DNA from: Podochytrium sp. JEL0797
Taxonomy: Eukaryota > Chytridiomycota > Chytridiomycetes > Chytridiales > Chytriomycetaceae
DNA: 47,796 nucleotides
Direction of reading: 5' to 3'
Assembly (NCBI GenBank): GCA_027596195.1
Contig: JADGJG010000085.1
Span: forward strand, 1-47,796
How positions within the stretch are numbered: position 1 is the stretch's first letter; the number at the start of each line of letters is the position of its first letter. Below are positions 41,972-47,796 of this stretch, one piece after another. Position numbers and translations under genes: made by a program. The notes under the pieces are model-generated. The model did not search any database, had not been told where the DNA came from, and worked only from the letters and a program-made list of their open reading frames with translations.

Positions 41972-44001
41972 TTATTTCGATGCGGGAAGTCCACTCTCTT
42001 TCAGTTTCTTGATTACATCGGAGCCTTTTTGAGGCGGTAAAGTCAACTGATCCAACATGGCCGCCGCCTCGCGATTCAAGGGGTCCATTTTCAACACCCG
42101 AGTGAGGTCCTCTCGTGCGGAATCGATCTGCTCCGTCAACAAATGCGTCCTTCCCCTCTCGAAAATATATTCAGGAACCGTTGGATCCAAATCAATCGCC
42201 TTCGATAGCTCAATCAGACCGTAAGGGCAATGACCAGCGAAAATGGCGCTCTCGCCGCGTTGGAAGTACAGGTGGGCTAGTTTTTGGCGCGATTCGTCGT
42301 CGGTGGGGTTGAGATGCAGGGCGCGAGATAGGCAAATTTCGTGTTGTTCGCCTTGATGCAGCTTTTCGTAGCAATCTGAGTTTTGTGCGCGTGTGTGCGT
42401 GTCAGGAGGTGGGTGTGAGAGAAAGCGTTTTCGACTCATTCACCTGCAAGATTCTTGAAAATAATTCCTTCTGTTGATGTGAACTTGAGAGCAGATTTTA
42501 GAGCCGTCACAGCGTCTTCGTAGCTTTGGTTTCTATGAACAAAAGAATATAAGCAAACACTCCAAAACAAGCTGTCACTCTTACAAGAAATGCTCCACGC
42601 CAAGTCGATTATATACGCTGCCAATGTAACTGTTGATTTCCGAATCGCGTTCCTTGTCCCTCTCATCCATCTCCAACACGCACATCAAGTCTGCAAGTGC
42701 CGATTCATAATGCCCCATTTCAGAAAACACAACACCTCTGTGATGCGAAACCAAATAGAATTAGAGGAAAGCTGCACACAACAAAGAGACATGCACGGCA
42801 CCTTTTCATCAACGTGATCCAATCCGTCGGATCCAACTCCAATGCATGATTCAAAAAAAAAGTAGCCACATCAAACTGTCCATGCAGAATCTGCAAAGAC
42901 GCCTTATTCTTGTACTTTATGGCCGTCCAAATAGTGTATTCCATGAGCTGCTTGATTTCAGGATGTTGCGGTGCGAGTCGCACAACCTTGTGCAAATCGA
43001 TGCTCACGAGGTCCACGTGTTTGAGCTCGCTGTAGAGTTTGGCGCGGAGGATGTAGAGGTCGGGGTTTGTGGGGAATTTTTCAATGAGGCGGTAGAGGAG
43101 TTCGAGGGCCAGGTCGGATTTGTGGAGGCCAATGTAGATGGCGACCCTATTTGTGGAAATGAGTGGGTAATTGAGGGTAAATTGGAGGGTGTTGATAGTT
43201 ACATTCGCAGATAGACGGAATACTCGCACATTCCATAATCCCGCGCCAACTTGAAATACTTCATCGCCTCATACAGTCTCCGTTGATCCAATAGAATTTG
43301 TCCAAACGTGTAATAAATCCTTCTAAGCCGAATATTGAACCAATTGCTTGAACTCGCGGTGGCTGTTGGGGGAAATAACAAGTGAGAAGGGTAGAAAAAA
43401 AACCGCGTTCCAGCTCCCGAACCTTCAAACTTATCCCTCCGAAAAAACAAATCCCCTTCCCCCTCCCCGTCCTCCGCCGTCGCAATCCCCCTCCAAATCG
43501 CTCCAACCTCCGGTTTCCACTTTTGCACCACCGCACGCGGCTTGAGCATGTCCTGCGCTTGCCGCATGTTGGCGATACACGATTCAAAGTCATTCACGAG
43601 CAAAAAAGCATGGGCTTTGTGGATGTAGAAAATGGGTTCGTTGTTGTTGAGGAAGATTGCGCGAGAGAGGGACGCGATTGCTGTGTGGACGTCTTTGGTG
43701 GATCGGTTGCGACGCGTTGTTTCGTCGTCGGTGGTGGGGGTCGGTGGATAGAGTTTTTCGAGGGACAAGTTGTTTCTGACGAGGCGAGACAAGGTGGTGA
43801 GCATGACGCGAGTGGGGGGGTAGAATATCAGTCGGATTTGCAAGAACGCGACAAGGAATGAAACCAAAGCAATTACAGCTCGTTCGCGCGATCCATCACA
43901 AGCTTCAAGGCAGGTGATTCCTTCTTGACGACTTTGCGCACGATGCTCTTGCGCACGGGTGGTGGATCGGGAATGAATGACTGGGACAAGCGCGGCGGCA
44001 T
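41972..44001 (-). CDS. TTC16: TPR protein, TTC16-like
   Basis: Minus strand, exons 44001-43877, 43775-43423, 43362-43203, 43146-42802, 42737-42585, 42532-42444, 42375-41972; 542 aa. Tetratricopeptide repeats fill residues 60-520: HTAIASLSRAIFLNNNEPIF, RIYYTFGQILLDQRRLYEAM, LELLYRLIEKFPTNPDLYIL, ATFFLNHALELDPTDWITLM, AHLYFQRGESAIFAGHCPYG and AREDLTRVLKMDPLNREAAA. Repeat order and the first and last repeats resemble animal TTC16, a poorly studied, cilia-linked protein. The intron 43363-43422 is 60 nt and open in frame; skipping its removal inserts 20 hydrophobic residues. The stop is 17 bp from the stop of the convergent RasGEF gene, and the start is 23 bp from the DPM2 start. TPR fold sure, TTC16 orthology moderate. 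Confidence 0.72.
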
Positions 44002-44024
44002 TTTTGCAAAAAGTTTTTCGAGAA
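44002..44024. promoter_or_regulatory. 23-bp divergent spacer between TTC16-like and DPM2 start codons
   Basis: Only TTTTGCAAAAAGTTTTTCGA plus three bases separate the two ATGs. Promoter elements and 5' UTRs of each gene must overlap the other gene's first exon or intron. Confidence 0.55.
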
Positions 44025-44376
44025 ATGGTAGTGTAGCAATGACCACCTCGATTTCACTCACCACCCTCACGACAGGCCAGCGCATCAGACCGCCTTGTTG
44101 GCGGAGTCCTTCTGCTCATCAGCATCGTCGTCTTCTTCTATTACACCACCTGGGCACTGGTCCTGGTGAGCAATCCATCCTGTCCAGACCTTGTTGCGGC
44201 AGGCACTAACCCTTCCCTCCCTGCAGCCCCTCTTGGACGAGTCGAATTCAATCAACGCTTACTTCCCCGATAGAGTCTGGGCTGTCAGAGTTCCCGTGAT
44301 TTTGCTTGTGGCCGGTGGTTCGCTGATTGTTGCGTTCGTGGCATCTGTCTTGAACAAGAGCAAGAAGAAGAAGTAA
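44025..44376 (+). CDS. DPM2: DPM2, regulatory subunit of dolichol-phosphate-mannose synthase
   Basis: Exons 44025-44027, 44076-44165 and 44227-44376; 80 aa. Exon 1 contributes only the ATG; the 48-nt intron GTAGTG...GACAG then opens ASASDRLVGGVLLLISIVVF. Continuing from the ATG at 44039 gives the wrong frame. Two membrane spans (LVGGVLLLISIVVFFYYTTW and VPVILLVAGGSLIVAFVASV) flank the lumenal/cytosolic loop PLLDESNSINAYFPDRVWAV, the Dpm2 arrangement, and it ends in KSKKKK, an ER-retrieval-like tail. By family knowledge it stabilises the Dpm1/Dpm3 enzyme making Dol-P-Man in the ER and also aids GPI anchor synthesis. Length matches the family (about 80-84). Confident; exon 1 is the less certain part. 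Confidence 0.85.
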
Positions 44377-44507
44377 ATACATGTGGGATTTGGAGTGAAG
44401 TTATTGAAGGAGGAGGAGGACAACCGTTAAAAAAATATATTTGAAAAAACACAACACGCGCTCCACACTGCGAAGTCCCTCCGCCTTCTTTTCCCCCCTT
44501 TCATCAA

Positions 44508-46277
44508 TCACGCGCGATATGTCTTCAACGAGCTCCCCAGCAAATTCGGGTCCGTCGAAGCGTACACAATCCCCGGCGCTCCAGGCGGCGGTGGAATCGC
44601 CGGCAACAAGTTGGGATCAATCGGTCCTCCCGACGAAGACCCTTGCATAGGAGCAGCAGCAGCAGTAGCCCCCGCGCGAGACTTGCCCCATTGCACTCTC
44701 AACACGTGTCCCTTGACGTTCAGGTTGTTGTAGAGCTTGGCCGCCGCGGCTTCGGCGGCTGCACGGAAAGCGTAGTTGATGAAGGCCGTTTTGGTTTTGG
44801 TCACAAGGATGATGGACTTGATTTCTCCAAAGGGAAGGAATTCGGCTCTGTGTTTTTTTCTTCAGATGGACATTCAGCAAAACGCGACAACGAACCTCAA
44901 GTCGTCTTCGGTGACTGCAGGGTCAACTCCAGTGATGAACAAGGAGGTCACGTTGACGTCTTGGGGCTTTTGCAGGCCCGGAGCTTTGTCCGTGCGGTTC
45001 ACTGGGAAAACCAAGGAACGATGAGAACGAATTCGTCAAGTGCACCGAAACGTTAAACACGTACACATCCTCTTTGCAACGGGATCATTCTGTCCGTAGT
45101 ATCTGTCCTTGATGTTTTGACGGGCCAACTCGCCGTCGGCTGGTGGGAGTTCGTGGCTGCATATAGAAAAAACAACAATCAGAAAAGAATCAACAGATTC
45201 CCAGTGCTCTCTGCGTTTTCTGCCGCGGATAAAACGAGCATCCGATTCTCTGTTTCGTTTTGAAGTGCATCGCGCGCGGGCACAACAATTACATCTTCGT
45301 TCTCACATTGTCCGTTCGTCGCGCGTATATCATTCGCTCCAACGGATACATCTTCATGCACTAGGATTCGGACGATACTTTCGATATTGATTCGCTGTGG
45401 ATGATTCTCGGCAAGGTTTTCGCAGTCCGTCCAAATGCACACCCCGAATGCCTCGATCATGCTCCAATCCTCTTGCTCGAGAAACTCGACTCCAACATAC
45501 CGGTAAGGACACTCCTCGCCTCTCTTGCACTCTCCCTTGACGTAAAAGGAGCAGATGTGGGCTCTATTTCTCTGGTAGTAAGGCTCCGTGCGGGCCATCT
45601 GCTTCAAGGCGACTTTTGCAACGGATTCGGCTTTCGAGTAGTTGACGAGAGTGTCGGCCTGGCCCAACTGTGAGGGAGCGGCAAGGATTCGAAAAGCGGG
45701 ATTCGAAGAAGGAAGCGCAGTCCAGGGGACGAAAGGGGAAAAAAGGGGCGGTGGGGGAGAGAGCGAGAGTCAGCAAGCGGAAACCAGTGGATAGAATAGG
45801 ATACGATACGCACAGTGCCTTCGACCCTGTTGATGAAGTACTCCCTGTTGACGTCTGAGCGCGGCACGGCGTCCTGGACCTCGAGGACCGAGTCTCTGAC
45901 CTGGACGGGCAGGCCGTACTCGAGGTCGAGCACGCAGGTCTGACACACGTTCTTGATCTTTGCGCATGTCTGGCAGATCTCAGTCTTTTTGTAGCGCATG
46001 CCTGGGGTGGAGTGAGTGAGGAAGTGTCCGTCGATACTCGAAACAAGAAGCACTTACCGGCACCGGGACACCAGCGGAACACGGTGAACGGACGGGCGCA
46101 GATCTTGCACTCCTTGCCGTGGCCCTGCTTCGTCATGCGAACGTACGGGTTGTCGCCCAGGCATGTTTCGCACTGCGTGGTGTGTTTAGCCCTCTAGGAT
46201 TCCCTTCTCTCCTATTCAATACTCACAAGGATGGGGAAGTCGGCAGACTTCTCCCACTGCATCTTGGCGCCACTCAT
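44508..46277 (-). CDS. RBM22: RBM22/SLT11(ECM2)-type pre-mRNA splicing factor
   Basis: Minus strand, exons 46277-46227, 46172-46058, 46001-45814, 45667-45501, 45156-45065, 45001-44896, 44847-44508; 352 aa. Zinc-binding N-terminus: [57 protein letters not shown] and [11 protein letters not shown]. Then a CCCH finger ([19 protein letters not shown], spacing C-x7-C-x5-C-x3-H), the [16 protein letters not shown] motif, and an RRM ([45 protein letters not shown]) ending [11 protein letters not shown]. The combination is that of human RBM22, which contacts U6 and pre-mRNA in the activated spliceosome. The tail is Pro/Gly-rich. The donor at 45064 (GTACGT) was chosen because it alone keeps frame. Very confident. 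Confidence 0.93.
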
Positions 46278-46330
46278 CTTTGCAACGGTGTTTTCAAAGA
46301 AAGATTTCGCACAAAAAAACCTTTGACTTG
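46278..46330. promoter_or_regulatory. Divergent promoter of RBM22 and NBP35
   Basis: 53 bp separate the two start codons. The spacer is A/T-rich with an A7 run at about 46309-46317. No core element is recognisable. Confidence 0.5.
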
Positions 46331-47796
46331 ATGCAAGCTGAACCCGAACACTGCCCCGGCCCCGAGACCGAGAACGCCGGCAAGAGCTCCGCATGCGATG
46401 GCTGTCCCAACCAGAACATCTGCGCAGAGGGTCCCAAGGGTCCGGATCCAGGTGCGAGTTGTCCCTTGCTCAACACCCACCCACTCACCCATTTCCCACA
46501 CAGCCATTGCCGCCATTGCTGGCCGTCTCGCAGGCGTCAAGCACAAGATCCTCGTGCTATCGGGAAAGGGCGGCGTCGGGAAATCCACATTCAGCTCAAA
46601 CCTGTCGCTATTCCTATCACAGGACGATGCCACTCAGGTACACACCATCCCTCTTCCTTCACTTAGGAACCCCACTGCGAATGCACCCCCTCTCACCTCC
46701 CATGATTCGAAATCCTTATCTATTCTGCACCTTTTGCTGATTTGAAATACTTATTTTCTCCCCCAAGGTCGGGCTCCTCGACATTGACATTTGCGGACCC
46801 TCTGTCCCCAAGATGGTGGGTCTCGAAGGCGAACAGATCCGTCAGAGCAGTTCCGGATGGGCCCCTGTGTATGTGGCGGACAACTTAGCCGTCATGTCGA
46901 TTGGCTTTTTGATGCAGAACCAGAACGATGCCGTTATTTGGAAGGGTCCGAAGAAGAATGGTAATACTCGCGTTGTTATCTGGAGCAATGTTCGTTGTCG
47001 GTGATGGACGTGGGGGTCGGCGCTTTGGGATTGGCTGGCGGATTCTCCGCAATTTGAGATCGAAACCACGAAATGAAACTGGATCCAGCGTGGCTATCAA
47101 AACGGAATGCATCAGATTGAAAGCTGGACGCGAGTGGGAGATCGCATGCGCGCGAACGATCAAACTTCCTTCGTCTCCCCTTCCCGTGACAACCATACCC
47201 CCACGAATACACGCATCTACTAAAACTATAACCCCACAGGAATGATCAAACAATTCCTCAAAGACGTAGACTGGGGCGACCTCGACTACCTCGTCGTCGA
47301 CACACCCCCCGGCACCTCCGACGAACACCTCTCCATCGTCCAATACCTCAAAGACGCAGGCATCACCGGCGCCGTCCTCATCACGACTCCACAAGAAGTC
47401 GCCCTCCAAGACGTGCGTCGCGAAATTGACTTTTGCAGAAAAGTCGGCGTGCCAATGATTGGTGTGGTTGAGAACATGGCGAGCTTTGTGTGTCCCAAGT
47501 GTGACAAGAGTAGTGTCATTTTCCCGGCCACGACGGGCGGGGCGCGTGGGTTGGCAGTGGAGCAGAAGATTCCGTTTTTGGGGAGTATTCCGTTGGACCC
47601 GCGGATAGGTGTGTCGGGGGACTTTGGGGAGTCGTTTTTGGATCAGTATCAGGATTCGCCGGCGTTCAAGGCGTATGAGGAGATTATTTCATGTGAGTTG
47701 GCTGTCCATTTTGTTTGTTACGGCGCTGGAATTCTCACTCTTGTTTTTCTCGATTCCCAACAGCCATCATTGCGTATTGCAAAAACAACAAGCCAA
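46331..47796 (+). CDS. NBP35: NBP35/NUBP1, cytosolic Fe-S cluster assembly scaffold ATPase (partial)
   Basis: Exons 46331-46451, 46504-46637, 46768-46960, 47240-47692, 47764-47796; the window ends just before the stop. The N-terminal cysteine motif is complete: C8, C22, C25 and C31 give C-x13-C-x2-C-x5-C, the ligands of the stable [4Fe-4S] cluster. Then come the deviant Walker [47 protein letters not shown], the switch [36 protein letters not shown] and [13 protein letters not shown], whose CPxC binds the bridging cluster shared with Cfd1. By family knowledge it builds Fe-S clusters for nuclear and cytosolic proteins. The C-terminus reads [12 protein letters not shown] at the window end. Very confident. 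Confidence 0.95.

Noticed and set aside
1..47796. tRNA, rRNA and CRISPR arrays
   Set aside because: No B-box-like GGTTCGANNCC with a cloverleaf partner, no rRNA-conserved blocks, and no regularly spaced identical repeats were found.

Overview
The window is nuclear DNA of a compact, intron-dense eukaryote, most likely a zoosporic (chytrid-like) fungus. Fungal signals are the CYC8/SSN6 co-repressor, YME2, a GCN4/CPC1-type bZIP gene with an upstream-ORF leader, SWD1 and NBP35. Flagellate signals are an ARMH1-like armadillo protein and a TTC16-like TPR protein, families otherwise found mainly in ciliated lineages. Plant-style leucine-rich repeats of the 'IPVELG' kind, here with an F-box-like N-terminus, also fit a chytrid. 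No bacterial operon, CRISPR, tRNA or rRNA gene is visible. The lineage call is inference from gene content.

Layout. 0-4.1 kb: CYC8 (-, 3' end off the window) and SWD1 (+) diverge. 4.1-6.0 kb: decayed F-box/LRR genes. 6.1-15.0 kb: TRM82 (-), then DBP10 and YME2 (+), packed with 80-90 bp spacers. 15.0-16.7 kb: bZIP regulator with two uORFs. 16.7-20.4 kb: a relic zone with a CPSF73 scrap, an unidentified broken gene, a second F-box/LRR cluster and a scrap of the TRM82 3' end. 20.4-23.3 kb: ORC2 followed by tandem degenerate copies of its own 3' end. 24.1-28.3 kb: an aldo/keto-reductase-like protein with altered active-site residues (-), an unknown basic protein (+) and a GNAT protein (+). 28.5-37 kb: translation genes (bL28m, RPS6, RPS11, RPL15) separated by gene-poor, repeat-bearing stretches. 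37.1-47.8 kb: ARMH1-like, RasGEF, TTC16-like (-), DPM2, RBM22/SLT11 (-) and NBP35 (+, 3' end off the window), extremely tightly packed.

Gene structures were built by hand from splice consensus (mostly GT-AG, introns usually 45-80 nt), reading-frame continuity and family conservation. The exon sets of all complete genes sum to multiples of three. Most neighbours are unrelated housekeeping genes. What links them is compaction: divergent start codons 23, 53, 80 and 162 bp apart, convergent stops 17 bp apart, and a same-strand stop-to-start gap of 33 bp.

The points most worth a second look are: the two-uORF leader of the bZIP gene; the duplicated F-box/LRR block that carried a TRM82 tail with it; the YME2 last intron, which contains a decayed copy of its own acceptor between a G24 and a C32 run; the ORC2 tail array; an aldo/keto reductase lacking the usual Tyr and His; GC-AG introns, a 12-nt microexon and an exon whose only codon is ATG; and a perfect 25-bp inverted repeat inside an orphan ORF.
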